From: Xanthomonas cassavae CFBP 4642
GTDB lineage: Bacteria > Pseudomonadota > Gammaproteobacteria > Xanthomonadales > Xanthomonadaceae
Length of the DNA: 64,000 nt
Direction of reading: 5' to 3'
Assembly: GCF_000454545.1 (NCBI RefSeq)
Contig: NZ_CM002139.1
Span: forward strand, 2,243,441 to 2,307,440
This document shows positions 1-8,285 of this stretch, in pieces. Every line of letters starts with the position of its first letter. Positions within the stretch are counted from its first letter, which is position 1. Under the pieces are notes generated by a model. It was given only the letters and a program-made list of their open reading frames with translations, searched no databases and had not been told where the DNA came from. A program made the position numbers and the translations under genes.

Positions 1-41
1 AGGAAGCCAATGATCTGTTCTTCGGAAAAACGCTTCTTCAC
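1..41 (-). CDS. IS3-family transposase OrfA, N-terminal fragment at window edge
   Basis: Only 13 codons are inside the window. A GTG start follows GAGGAG by 7 bases and gives VKKRFSEEQIIGF, the usual N-terminus of the helix-turn-helix protein OrfA of IS3-family elements, which is joined to the OrfB integrase by ribosomal frameshifting. The rest lies to the left of base 1, so nothing can be said about whether the transposase is intact. Confidence 0.75.
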   Translation of the reverse strand, partial: MKKRFSEEQIIGF

Positions 42-107
42 GTCCAATCTCCTCGGGGTAGGGAATTGGACTCCAAACTAAGGCGCTACTCAAACTTGGG
101 GGGACGT
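1..107 (-). mobile_element. IS3-family insertion sequence, one end only
   Basis: The left edge of the window holds the outer end of an insertion sequence whose body lies outside the window. It reads leftwards: an IS-end-like segment (about 66-107), a Shine-Dalgarno GAGGAG, then the start of a transposase OrfA. The right boundary is placed near 104-109 because from there on the sequence codes for the rest of a TspO protein. The exact terminal base and the target duplication cannot be fixed, since the other end is not visible. The OrfA N-terminus is typical of IS3-family (IS407-like) elements that are common in Xanthomonas; the subgroup is inferred. Confidence 0.75.
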
Positions 108-392
108 CGGCGCCGCGGCGGCTGGACTGGGGCGCGGGTGGCACTGGCTCTGTTCGTGGTGCAGCTGGCACTCAATGGTCTGTGGAGCTGGCTGTTCTTC
201 GCATGGCACCTGGGAGCCTGGGCGTTTGCCGACATCGTGGCGTTGTGGCTGGTACTGGCGGCCATGATCGCGGCGTTCGCGAAGAGGCAAGCGCTGGCGG
301 CGTGGGTGCTGGTGCCGTATCTGGCATGGGTGAGCTTTGCGGCGGCGCTTAATTTCTCGGTCTGGCAACTCAATCCTCAGGTGCTCGGCTGA
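108..392 (+). pseudogene. tspO: tspO (TspO/MBR tryptophan-rich sensory protein), N-terminus lost to IS insertion
   Basis: The reading frame from about base 108 to the stop at 392 encodes the C-terminal three-fifths of a TspO/MBR membrane protein, including LNGLWSWLFF and the last three hydrophobic segments ending LNFSVWQLNP. TspO proteins are about 160 residues with five membrane helices and bind tetrapyrroles and other hydrophobic ligands. Here the first one to two helices are missing and the frame runs directly into the insertion-sequence end. An ATG at 66 lies inside the IS and would make a hybrid 108-residue protein, but the native start and upstream signals are gone. I treat it as a disrupted gene. 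Confidence 0.8.
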
Positions 393-853
393 TCCTGGGT
401 TGTTACGCAGATGGTTTGCAGGATCTGCCCTGTCTGCTGGTTCGGAACGCAGGACGACGACCATCTGAGCGGCGCGATGAGAATTCGTTTGGGAAGCGGC
501 ATGTCGGCAGCGCCAAAGGTGGGCAGGGTGTTCGGAGGGAATCACGGCCTCTTAGCCGCCTTCCGCTTCCGCGCTGCGCGGACAGGTGCACACGCGTAGA
601 TAGGCGCCAACCGCGTGTGGGCGCTAGCGATGCGAGTTGAGCCGTTCCGCCGCATGGTGCTGACAGGTGTTGCAAAGCTGCGCACGGCGGTCCGCCGAGG
701 CCGCCATAAAAGTTTCCATAGTAATCAATTACTTGCGGACGCGGAGCCTAAATCCCTGAGCGGCAAGGTTTTCTGTTGCCGGCGTCGCGCGGGTGCGCCT
801 GCCTATTCACGCAACGCTTGACAGGCCTCGTCCCGCTGATGTCTTTTGCAGGC
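393..853. other. intergenic region upstream of the thr leader, no gene seen
   Basis: About 460 bases lie between the tspO remnant and the threonine leader peptide. The short open frames here have no recognisable protein character and overlap on both strands. The thr operon promoter must lie in this stretch, probably in its more AT-rich part around 705-740, but I could not pick a convincing -35/-10 pair. Confidence 0.5.
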
Positions 854-985
854 ATGGATAACGCCTCCGCCACCGTTTCGCTTCTCTGCCAGCCGCTGTT
901 GTGGGCAGGGACGGGCGTGGCCGGTATTACCACCACCATTACCACCGTCACCATTCGCCCGGTGCGGTCCGTCGTCTTCGCGTAA
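854..985 (+). CDS. thrL: thr operon leader peptide
   Basis: A 43-codon ORF ends 91 bases before thrA and contains GITTTITTVTI, eleven residues of which six are Thr and three are Ile. This is the hallmark of the regulatory leader of threonine operons (E. coli ThrL has the same Thr/Ile run). Scarcity of charged tRNA-Thr or tRNA-Ile would stall the ribosome on this run and favour read-through of the hairpin that follows. The start is uncertain: ATG at 839 is in the same frame and neither start has a strong Shine-Dalgarno. The peptide itself is expected to have no function. Confidence 0.75.
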   Translation: MDNASATVSLLCQPLLWAGTGVAGITTTITTVTIRPVRSVVFA

Positions 986-999
986 CTTCCGAAAACAAC

Positions 1000-1031
1000 G
1001 GCCCCGCACCCGGATCAGGATGCGGGGGCTT
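1000..1031 (+). terminator. thr attenuator hairpin
   Basis: CCCCGCA at 1002-1008 pairs with TGCGGGG at 1021-1027 around a 12-base loop, followed by a pyrimidine-rich CTTCCCTCTC tail. It begins 15 bases after the stop of the Thr/Ile-rich leader ORF, the expected place for an attenuator. GGCCCCG at 1000-1006 can alternatively pair with CGGGGCC at 1051-1057, a possible competing structure. Confidence 0.65.
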
Positions 1032-1076
1032 CCCTCTCACCTGATGCGGACGGGGCCTCCCTAACGAGGTCTGTCG

Positions 1077-3584
1077 ATGTCATCGCCTGCTGTTTCGCTC
1101 GACCCTGCCGCCGTCGCGGCGTCCTCCCTGCGCACCGTGGTGCACAAATTCGGCGGCACGTCGGTGGCCGATGCCGAACGCTATCGGCATGTCGCGCAGC
1201 TGCTGCTTGCGCGCGACGAGACGGTGCAGGTCACCGTGGTCTCGGCAATGAAGGGAGTGACCGACGCGCTGATCGCGCTGGCCGAACTTGCGGCGCAGGA
1301 TCGCCCCGAATGGCGCGAGCGCTGGCACGAAACCCGCGCGCGCCATCGCGGTGCGGCTGTAGCCTTGCTCGGTGAGCATTCCGGGCCGACGGTGGAATGG
1401 CTGGACGAACGTTTCGAACACCTGTCGCAGATCCTTGGTGCATTGGCGGTGATCGGCGAATTGCCGCGCGAGGTGCTCGACCGCGTGCAAGGCCTGGGCG
1501 AGGTGTATTCGGCGCAGTTGCTGGGCGATCACTTTCGCGCCATCGGCGAAGACTGCGCGGTGCTGGACGCGCGCGATGTGCTGGTGGTCAACCGCGGGGA
1601 GCTGGGCGTGGATGTGGACTGGGAGGTGAGCGCGCAGCGGCTGGCCACCTGGCGCCAGGCGCATCCCCAGACGCGCGTGGTGGTGACCGGCTTTGTGGCG
1701 CGCGACCGCGCCGATCGCATCACCACGCTCGGGCGCAACGGCAGCGACTATTCCGGTGCGATCTTCGCGGCGCTGTTCAATGCCGATGAGCTGCATATCT
1801 GGACCGATGTGGATGGCGTGCTGTCGGCCGACCCGCGGGTGGTGCCCGAAGCGGTGCAGCTGGAAACATTGAGCTACGACGAGGCTTGCGAGCTGGCGTA
1901 CTTCGGCGCCAAGGTGGTGCACCCGCAGACGATGTCGCCGGCGATCGAGCGTGGGCTTCCGATCATCATCCGCAACACCTTTCAGCCCGAGCATCCGGGC
2001 ACGCGCATCACTGCCAGCAGTGCGGTGAGCGGGCCGATCAAGGGCCTGACCCTGAGCCCGGATCTGGCGGTGCTCAATCTGGAAGGCACCGGCCTGATCG
2101 GCGTGCCGGGCACGGCCGAGCGCGTGTTCGCGGCGCTGCGTACGGCGCAGGTGTCGGTGGTGATGATCTCGCAGGGGTCGTCGGAGCATTCGATCTGTTG
2201 CGTGGTCAAGCAGCATGAGTCCGAGCGTGCTCGCAACGCCTTGCTGCAGGCGTTTGCACATGAGCTCACGGTTGGCCAGGTGCAGCGGGTGCAGCTGACC
2301 ACCGGCATCAGCGTGCTGGCGGCGGTGGGCGATGGTATGGCCGGCCAGCCCGGCGTGGCGGCGCGTTTGTTTGAATCGCTGGGGCGCGCGCAGGTCAATA
2401 TCCTGGCCATTGCGCAGGGCTCGTCCGAGCGCAATATCTCGGTAGCCATCGATGCCGCACACGCGACCAAGGCCCTGCGCGCGGCGCACGCCGGCTTCTG
2501 GCTGTCGCCGCAGACATTCTCGGTGGGCGTGATCGGCCCGGGCAATGTGGGCGCTGCGCTGCTGGACCAGTTACGCATTGCACAACCGCAATTGCTGGGC
2601 AAGGCCAATCTGGATCTGCGCTTGCGCGCAGTGGTCTCGCGCGGTCGCATGCTGCTGGATGAGCGCGGCCTGGTCGGCGACTGGCGCGATGCGTTCGCCG
2701 CCGCCGCCACCGCAACCGATCTGGAACGGTTCACCACGCACCTGTTATCCGCGCATCTGCCGCATACGGTGATCATCGATTGCAGCGGCAGTGCCGAGGT
2801 GGCCGACCGCTATGCCGGCTGGCTGGCCGCAGGCATCCATGTGGTGACGCCGAACAAACAGGCCGGTTCGGGCCCGCTCGAGCGCTTCGAAGCGATTCGT
2901 GCCGCCGCCGATGCCAGTGGCGCGCGCTTCCGCTACGAAGCCACCGTGGGCGCCGGCCTGCCGGTGATCACCACGCTGCGCGATCTGGTCGATACCGGCG
3001 ATGCAGTGACCTCGATCGAAGGCATCTTCTCCGGCACGTTGGCGTGGCTGTTCAACAAATACGACGGCAGCGTGCCGTTCGCCGAGTTGGTGACGCAGGC
3101 GCGTGGCATGGGCTACACCGAGCCGGACCCGCGCGACGATCTGTCCGGTGTGGACGTGGCGCGCAAGCTGGTGATCCTGGCGCGCGAAGCCGGCCGCGCC
3201 ATCAGCCTGGAAGACGTGCAGGTGGAAAGCCTGGTGCCGGAAGCGCTGCGCCAGGCCAGCGTGGACGACTTCATGGCGCGGCTGCCCGAAGTGGATGCGG
3301 TGTTCGCGCAGCGCCTGAGCGATGCGCGTGCGCGCGGCAATGTGCTGCGCTACGTGGCGCAGCTGCCGCCGGACCGCGCGCCCAGCGTGGGCCTGGTGGA
3401 ACTGCCGGCAGATCACGCCTTCGCCAATCTGCGCCTCACCGACAACGTGGTGCAGTTCACCACGCGCCGCTATTGCGAAAACCCGCTGGTGGTGCAGGGC
3501 CCGGGTGCCGGGCCGGAAGTCACCGCGGCCGGCGTGTTTGCCGATCTGTTGCGCGTGGCGGCGGGCGAGGGGGCGCGGTTGTGA
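1077..3584 (+). CDS. thrA: bifunctional aspartokinase I / homoserine dehydrogenase I
   Basis: This protein of 835 residues catalyses the first (aspartate to aspartyl phosphate) and third (semialdehyde to homoserine) steps of threonine synthesis in the cytoplasm. The N-terminal kinase opens with [10 protein letters not shown] (about residues 23-32), followed by two ACT-like regulatory repeats (about 320-470). The C-terminal dehydrogenase has a Rossmann motif GVIGPGNVG (about 483-491) and the catalytic region around [10 protein letters not shown]. Length matches fused ThrA proteins. The start ATG has ACGAGGT 7 bases upstream. It is the first structural gene behind the leader/attenuator and overlaps thrB by 4 bases, so translation is probably coupled. 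Feedback inhibition by threonine is expected from the family. Confidence 0.96.
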   Translation: MSSPAVSLDPAAVAASSLRTVVHKFGGTSVADAERYRHVAQLLLARDETVQVTVVSAMKGVTDALIALAELAAQDRPEWRERWHETRARHRGAAVALLGEHSGPTVEWLDERFEHLSQILGALAVIGELPREVLDRVQGLGEVYSAQLLGDHFRAIGEDCAVLDARDVLVVNRGELGVDVDWEVSAQRLATWRQAHPQTRVVVTGFVARDRADRITTLGRNGSDYSGAIFAALFNADELHIWTDVDGVLSADPRVVPEAVQLETLSYDEACELAYFGAKVVHPQTMSPAIERGLPIIIRNTFQPEHPGTRITASSAVSGPIKGLTLSPDLAVLNLEGTGLIGVPGTAERVFAALRTAQVSVVMISQGSSEHSICCVVKQHESERARNALLQAFAHELTVGQVQRVQLTTGISVLAAVGDGMAGQPGVAARLFESLGRAQVNILAIAQGSSERNISVAIDAAHATKALRAAHAGFWLSPQTFSVGVIGPGNVGAALLDQLRIAQPQLLGKANLDLRLRAVVSRGRMLLDERGLVGDWRDAFAAAATATDLERFTTHLLSAHLPHTVIIDCSGSAEVADRYAGWLAAGIHVVTPNKQAGSGPLERFEAIRAAADASGARFRYEATVGAGLPVITTLRDLVDTGDAVTSIEGIFSGTLAWLFNKYDGSVPFAELVTQARGMGYTEPDPRDDLSGVDVARKLVILAREAGRAISLEDVQVESLVPEALRQASVDDFMARLPEVDAVFAQRLSDARARGNVLRYVAQLPPDRAPSVGLVELPADHAFANLRLTDNVVQFTTRRYCENPLVVQGPGAGPEVTAAGVFADLLRVAAGEGARL

Positions 3585-4564
3585 ATCAGGTGGTTGCAGA
3601 CCAGTCCGCGGAGATGCAACAGGTGGCGATTGCTGCGCGCGAGCTTGGCCAGGCGCGCGCCTTCGCACCGGCCTCGGTGGCGAATGTGGCGGTGGGATTC
3701 GATCTGCTCGGCTATTCCATCGACGGCGTCGGCGACACCGTCACGGTGCGGCGCATCGATGCGCCCGTGGTGCGCATCGCCGCCATCCGCGGCACCACGG
3801 TGGCCTTGCCGCTGGATGCCGAACGCAACACTGCGGGTGCGGCTTTGATGTCGTTGCGCGCGGCGTTGTCGCTGCCGTTCGGCTTTGAAATCGACATCGA
3901 CAAAGGCATCGCCTTGAGTTCGGGCATGGGCGGCTCTGCAGCGTCATGCGTGGCGGCGTTGGTTGCCGCCAACGCGCTGCTGCATGCGCCGCTGAGTAAC
4001 GAGCAGCTGTATCAGCACGCACTCGATGGCGAGGCGGTGGCTAGCGGCAGCCGCCACGGCGACAATCTTGGCCCGTTGTTTTTAGGTGGCCTGGTGTTGT
4101 GCACGCTGGAGCGTCTGGTGCCGATCAGCGTGCCGGCGGCGTGGCACAGTCTGCTGGTGCATCCGGATGCGGTGCTGGAAACGCGCCGCGCGCGCGAAGC
4201 CTTGGCTGGCGACTATCAGCTGCGCGAGTTCGTGGCGCAGAGCACCAATCTGGCCTTGGTGCTGGCCGGTTGCCATGCCGGCGATGCCGGTCTGGTGCGC
4301 GCGGGCCTGCGCGATGTGCTGATCGAACCACGCCGCGCGCCCTTGATCGCCGGCTTTGCCGCTGCCAAGCAGGCCGCGCTGGATCACGGTGCCTTGGGCG
4401 CCAGCATCTCCGGCGCCGGCCCCAGTGTGTTCGCCTGGTTCGCATCGCGCGCGGCCGCCGACGCTGCCGCCGCATCGGTGAAGGCCGCCTTCGCAGACGT
4501 TGGCCTGGATAGCCAGCACTGGGTGTCCCCGATCGCCAGCCCGGCCGCGCGGTTGCTCGCATGA
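3581..4564 (+). CDS. thrB: homoserine kinase
   Basis: Phosphorylates homoserine to O-phosphohomoserine, the substrate of ThrC. It is a GHMP-family kinase: the ATP-binding loop is visible as [10 protein letters not shown] (about residue 110) and the third motif as [12 protein letters not shown] (about 275). The GTG start overlaps the thrA stop (GTGA), with GAGGGG about 9 bases upstream; an internal ATG at 3614 is an alternative. Length of 327 residues is slightly above the usual 310 because of a short N-terminal extension. Co-transcribed with thrA. Confidence 0.94.
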   Translation: MNQVVADQSAEMQQVAIAARELGQARAFAPASVANVAVGFDLLGYSIDGVGDTVTVRRIDAPVVRIAAIRGTTVALPLDAERNTAGAALMSLRAALSLPFGFEIDIDKGIALSSGMGGSAASCVAALVAANALLHAPLSNEQLYQHALDGEAVASGSRHGDNLGPLFLGGLVLCTLERLVPISVPAAWHSLLVHPDAVLETRRAREALAGDYQLREFVAQSTNLALVLAGCHAGDAGLVRAGLRDVLIEPRRAPLIAGFAAAKQAALDHGALGASISGAGPSVFAWFASRAAADAAAASVKAAFADVGLDSQHWVSPIASPAARLLA

Positions 4565-4638
4565 GCCATCGCGCGCATGTCGGTGTCGACCGATCGCCCG
4601 CTCACGGCATCCAGGCCGTGCGGCTTGCAACGCAACGT

Positions 4639-4953
4639 TTAACCGACTACCACCTCGCTGATCTGCATCACCGGCGCAAGATCGGTGTAGTTGGCGATAT
4701 CGGCGAGAATCTCCTCGGCGTGCGGCCCGAAGCTGGCACCGAATGCCTCCACCGACTCGCAGAAGATATGGCACATGCCGATGAAGGCCGGGGGGCTGCC
4801 CGGCTCGCCGCCGCTGATGCCCTTGTCCACCGTATAGCGCAGGCAGGTCGCACCCATCCGCGCGCTCACCAGCGGCATGTGCGCGTCGCGGTAGTCGGCA
4901 TGGTCGAAGCGGGCGCCTTCGCGGTACGGATACATCACGCTGACCTTGATCAT
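4639..4953 (-). CDS. EthD-family protein
   Basis: This protein of 104 residues begins MIKVSVMYPYREGARFDHAD and contains the AHMPLVSARMG region typical of EthD domains, ferredoxin-like dimeric alpha-beta barrel proteins. EthD was named for a gene needed in bacterial ether degradation; for most members the reaction is unknown. TGGAG lies 9 bases before the ATG. It is unusual in sitting on the opposite strand between thrB and thrC, so any transcript of the thr operon running through to thrC would be antisense to it. No function can be assigned beyond the fold. Confidence 0.8.
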   Translation of the reverse strand: MIKVSVMYPYREGARFDHADYRDAHMPLVSARMGATCLRYTVDKGISGGEPGSPPAFIGMCHIFCESVEAFGASFGPHAEEILADIANYTDLAPVMQISEVVVG

Positions 4954-5099
4954 CTGCCGGCTCCACTGGAAGGTGCGCGCAGCATAGCGCCGCGCCGCCC
5001 TTGCCGGGCGCCGCCGCAACGCGGCGCGGCCATGCCGCAGTGTTCGGCCCTCTCATCCACGGGCAACGCCCTGTCTTCGTCTTGTCTGGAGTCGTCACC

Positions 5100-6407
5100 A
5101 TGAACTTTCTCTCCACCCGTGGCAGCGCGCCTGCCGCAAGCCTGAGCCAGGCGATTGCCGCCGGCCTGGCGCCCGATGGCGGGCTCTACGTACCGCAGAA
5201 CCTGCCACCGGCACGCACGCTGATGCCCGGCACCACCTTGGCCGCCACCGCCACCACGTTGCTGCAGCCGTTCTTCGACGGCGATGCGCTGGCCGCCGAG
5301 TTGCCGGCCATCTGCGCCGAAGCCTTCGATTTCCCGGCGCCGCTGGTGCCGCTGGCCACGCCCGGCGACTACGCGCTGGAGCTGTTTCACGGGCCGACCG
5401 CTGCGTTCAAGGATTTCGGTGCGCGCTTTCTGGCCGCCTGCCTGACCCGCCTGCGCCGGGCCGAAGACCGCCCGCTCACCATCCTGGTCGCCACCTCCGG
5501 CGATACCGGTGCCGCGGTGGCCGCCGCCTTCCATCGCCAACCCGGCCTGCGCGTGGTGGTGCTGTATCCGGACGGCCGCGTGTCGCCGCGGCAGGCGCAT
5601 CAGCTGGGCTGTTTCGGCGACAACATCCAGGCCCTGCGCGTGGCCGGTTCGTTCGACGACTGCCAGGCGATGGTCAAGCAGGCCCTCAACGATGCGCCGC
5701 TGCAGGCGCAGCTGCCGCTGAGTTCGGCCAACAGCATCAGCCTGGGGCGGCTGCTCCCGCAGATGAGCTACTACGCGCACGCGGCCCTGCAGCATCACGC
5801 CGCATTTGGCAGCGCGCTGAACCTGGTGGTGCCCACCGGCAACCTGGGCAACGGGCTGGCGGCGATCCTGGCGCGTGCGCTGGGCGTGCCGCTGGGCAGC
5901 ATCGCGCTGGCCTCCAACGCCAATCACGTGCTGCCGGACTACTTTGCCGGCGACGACTACGCACCGCAGCCCAGCGTGGCGACGTTGGCCAACGCCATGG
6001 ACGTCGGCGCGCCGAGCAACTTCGAACGTCTGCGCTGGTTGTACCAGGGCGACGACGCGGCGCTGCGCGAGGCCTTCCGCGCCTTGTCGGTAGACGATGC
6101 GGCGATCAGTCACACCATCGCGCAGCGCCATGCGCGCTATGGCGAGGTGCACTGCCCGCACACCGCCACCGCGGTGCATGTGCTGGAACAGCTGCGCGCA
6201 GAAGGGCCGGAAGGCGTGACCGGCGATTGGGCGGTGGCCGCCACCGCGCACCCGGCCAAGTTCGAAGCGGTGGTGGAGCCGCTGATCGGCGCGCCGGTGG
6301 ACGTTCCGCCTGCATTGGCGGCGCTGCTGCAGCGCCCGGCACATGCCGAGGCACTGGCGCCGGAGTACGCCGCGCTGCGGCAGCGGCTGCTTGCCGACGC
6401 CGCCTGA
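5100..6407 (+). CDS. thrC: threonine synthase
   Basis: This is a PLP-dependent fold-II enzyme that converts O-phosphohomoserine to threonine, the last step of the pathway. Length is 435 residues. The PLP-binding lysine is in GPTAAFKDFGARF (about residue 107) and the phosphate-binding loop in ATSGDTGAAVA. Start chosen at MNFLSTRG with TGGAG 8 bases upstream; the frame stays open further upstream but without protein character. It is separated from thrB by 535 bases containing the antisense EthD gene, so thrC may need its own promoter or long read-through. Confidence 0.96.
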   Translation: MNFLSTRGSAPAASLSQAIAAGLAPDGGLYVPQNLPPARTLMPGTTLAATATTLLQPFFDGDALAAELPAICAEAFDFPAPLVPLATPGDYALELFHGPTAAFKDFGARFLAACLTRLRRAEDRPLTILVATSGDTGAAVAAAFHRQPGLRVVVLYPDGRVSPRQAHQLGCFGDNIQALRVAGSFDDCQAMVKQALNDAPLQAQLPLSSANSISLGRLLPQMSYYAHAALQHHAAFGSALNLVVPTGNLGNGLAAILARALGVPLGSIALASNANHVLPDYFAGDDYAPQPSVATLANAMDVGAPSNFERLRWLYQGDDAALREAFRALSVDDAAISHTIAQRHARYGEVHCPHTATAVHVLEQLRAEGPEGVTGDWAVAATAHPAKFEAVVEPLIGAPVDVPPALAALLQRPAHAEALAPEYAALRQRLLADAA

Positions 6408-6507
6408 CCGAACGCGTTCAGCCGCCCGGGGTTGGAAAGTGACGCGCTTGGGGCAATCCTAGACCGGTGCGGCCCCGACGTGGCGCCGCGTTGATGTGGG
6501 TTGCTGC

Positions 6508-7248
6508 ATGTCTTATCGAGTGATTGCCGTTGCCGCCGCCCTCTGCGGGTGGGCAACGGCCGGAGCGGTCCTGGCGGCCGATGCCATGACCGTGTCCCCG
6601 GTATCGCCGCTGGGCGCGCCGCGTGCGGGACTGATCGACGCGCTGGCGCGCCAGGCCCCGGCGCTGGATCGCCAGGTGCTGGCGCTGGCGACCGAGGCCT
6701 TGCACTGCGCGCGGCAGCGGCAGCAGGTGGGCGATGAGCGCGTGCTCAGCGTGATCGACTACAGCCGGCCGTCCACCGAGCGCCGGCTCTGGGTGTTCGA
6801 TCTGGCGCGTCAGCGCTTGCTGTTCAAGGAGTGGGTGGCGCACGGGCGCAATACCGGTCAAAACCTGGCCGCGACCTTTTCCAACACCGATGGCAGCTTC
6901 CAGTCCAGCCTGGGCGCCTTCACCGCGCAGGAGTCCTACACCGGGCAGAACGGCTATTCGTTGCGCCTCAAGGGCCTGGAGCCGGGCTTCAACGACCATG
7001 CGCGCGACCGCGCCATCGTCATCCACGGCGCGCCCTACGTGAGCGAGGCCATCATCCGCAGCCAGGGCCGGCTGGGCCGCAGCCTGGGCTGCCCGGCGGT
7101 GCGTCCGGCGGTGGCCAAACAACTGATCGATACCTTGCGCGACGGTGCGTTCGTGTTCGCCTACTACCCGGATCGCGCATGGCTGCGGCAGTCGCAGTTG
7201 TTGCACGGCGGCTGCGGCGCGGCGGTGGCGGCGGTCGGGGGACGCTGA
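6508..7248 (+). CDS. secreted murein L,D-transpeptidase catalytic-domain protein
   Basis: This protein of 246 residues starts with a clear signal peptide (hydrophobic VIAVAAALCGWA, cleavage near AVLAAD). The C-terminal half contains VIHGAPYVSE and SLGCPAVRP, which match the His and the SxGC catalytic motif of the YkuD-like L,D-transpeptidase superfamily, in the subgroup annotated as murein L,D-transpeptidase catalytic domain proteins. It is expected in the periplasm, acting on peptidoglycan stem peptides or on Lpp-type crosslinks. ATG at 6508 is preferred over an in-frame GTG at 6496 because it places the signal peptide at the N-terminus. It stands alone between thrC and a convergent regulator gene. 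Confidence 0.85.
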   Translation: MSYRVIAVAAALCGWATAGAVLAADAMTVSPVSPLGAPRAGLIDALARQAPALDRQVLALATEALHCARQRQQVGDERVLSVIDYSRPSTERRLWVFDLARQRLLFKEWVAHGRNTGQNLAATFSNTDGSFQSSLGAFTAQESYTGQNGYSLRLKGLEPGFNDHARDRAIVIHGAPYVSEAIIRSQGRLGRSLGCPAVRPAVAKQLIDTLRDGAFVFAYYPDRAWLRQSQLLHGGCGAAVAAVGGR

Positions 7249-7412
7249 CGCGCGTGGTTGCGGCGGCACGCGGTTGCCCGCGTTGTCGCATCGGCAGGTG
7301 TGTGGGGTCAGGCCGAGAGGCAGGGCGCTGTTCGGCGCAGGTGTGGACCACCGTTGCCCGCCGTCATCCACCGCACCTTTCGCGCGGCAGCGAGGTGCGG
7401 CCCGGCCGGATT

Positions 7413-8174
7413 TCAGACCGTTTCGCCGGCCAGGCTGCGCAATGCGGCGTAGTCGAGGATCTGTACCAGGTGCAGCTGCGGCAGCGCGATCAGCTGCTGC
7501 TGCCTGAGCTTGGTGAAGGTGCGGCTCACCGTTTCCATGGTCAGGCCCAGATGGTCGGCGATGTCGCTGCGGCTCATCGGCAGCGCCACGGTGTCGCCAC
7601 TGCTGCCGAGCTGGGTGGAGCGTGCGGCCAACCGCAGCAGGAAATGCGCCAGGCGCTCGCTGGGTTGCAGGCGCGCCAGCAGCAGGCCGGTGTCCTGGGC
7701 GGCGGCCAGCTCCATGCTGGCGCGCTGCAGCAGCTTGCGTTCCAGATACGGGTAGCGCTCGCGCAGCTGGCGCATCTGCGCCATCGGCGTGCGGCACACG
7801 CGGGTTTCGACGATGGCTTCGATATCGTGCCGGTGCTGCGGGGTCTCGGTCAGCCCCACGTAGTCGCCGGGCAGCACGAAACCGGTGATCTGGCGGCGGC
7901 CGTCGGCCAGCGTGCGCACCAGGCGCAAGGCGCCGGAGGTGACGGTATAGACGTGGTGGCGTGGCTCGCCGGCCCGGACCAGGGTGCTGCCGGGCGCATG
8001 GACCGAGCCGCTGGTGGCTTGGTCGAGCGCGTCCATTTCCACTGGCGACAGCGCCGCGCAGATCGCCCGGCCGCGGACCGCGCACAGTGCGCAATCGGAA
8101 TTGCGCGCATCCACGCCGGCTGCCGCGCTGGGCGCCGGGCAGGTCACGCTGGGGTCTGAAAGCTGCCGGTACAT
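7413..8174 (-). CDS. fnr: Crp/Fnr-family regulator with FNR-type cysteines
   Basis: This transcription factor of 253 residues has a cyclic-nucleotide-binding-like domain and a C-terminal winged helix. The N-terminal CALCAVRGRAIC, plus a Cys in VETRVCRTP, correspond in position to the four cluster ligands of E. coli FNR, so an oxygen-sensing [4Fe-4S] cluster is likely. The recognition helix METVSR carries the E..SR residues that in FNR read TTGAT half-sites. It is divergent from hisS, with 111 bases between them. The role (switch to low oxygen) is inferred from the family; target sites were not searched genome-wide. Confidence 0.85.
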   Translation of the reverse strand: MYRQLSDPSVTCPAPSAAAGVDARNSDCALCAVRGRAICAALSPVEMDALDQATSGSVHAPGSTLVRAGEPRHHVYTVTSGALRLVRTLADGRRQITGFVLPGDYVGLTETPQHRHDIEAIVETRVCRTPMAQMRQLRERYPYLERKLLQRASMELAAAQDTGLLLARLQPSERLAHFLLRLAARSTQLGSSGDTVALPMSRSDIADHLGLTMETVSRTFTKLRQQQLIALPQLHLVQILDYAALRSLAGETV

Positions 8175-8234
8175 GGGTCACGCACTGCCTGGAACGCGCC
8201 CGCATGATACGCCATGCGGTCAGCACGGCCGCCC

Positions 8235-8254
8235 AGCCGGTAGAATTACCGGCT
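8235..8254. promoter_or_regulatory. perfect palindrome over probable hisS promoter
   Basis: AGCCGGTA and TACCGGCT are exact inverted repeats separated by GAAT. The central TAGAAT resembles a -10 box, 35 bases before the hisS start. It could be a promoter with an operator or simply a stem; no binding protein is identified. Confidence 0.4.
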
Positions 8255-8285
8255 CGCCCCCCGTCGTCCTGCAGGAGTTTCGCTC

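Noticed and set aside
66..392. Complete 108-residue membrane protein starting at ATG 66
   Set aside because: The first 13-14 codons lie in insertion-sequence DNA and the rest matches only the C-terminal part of TspO, so it is better read as a truncation.
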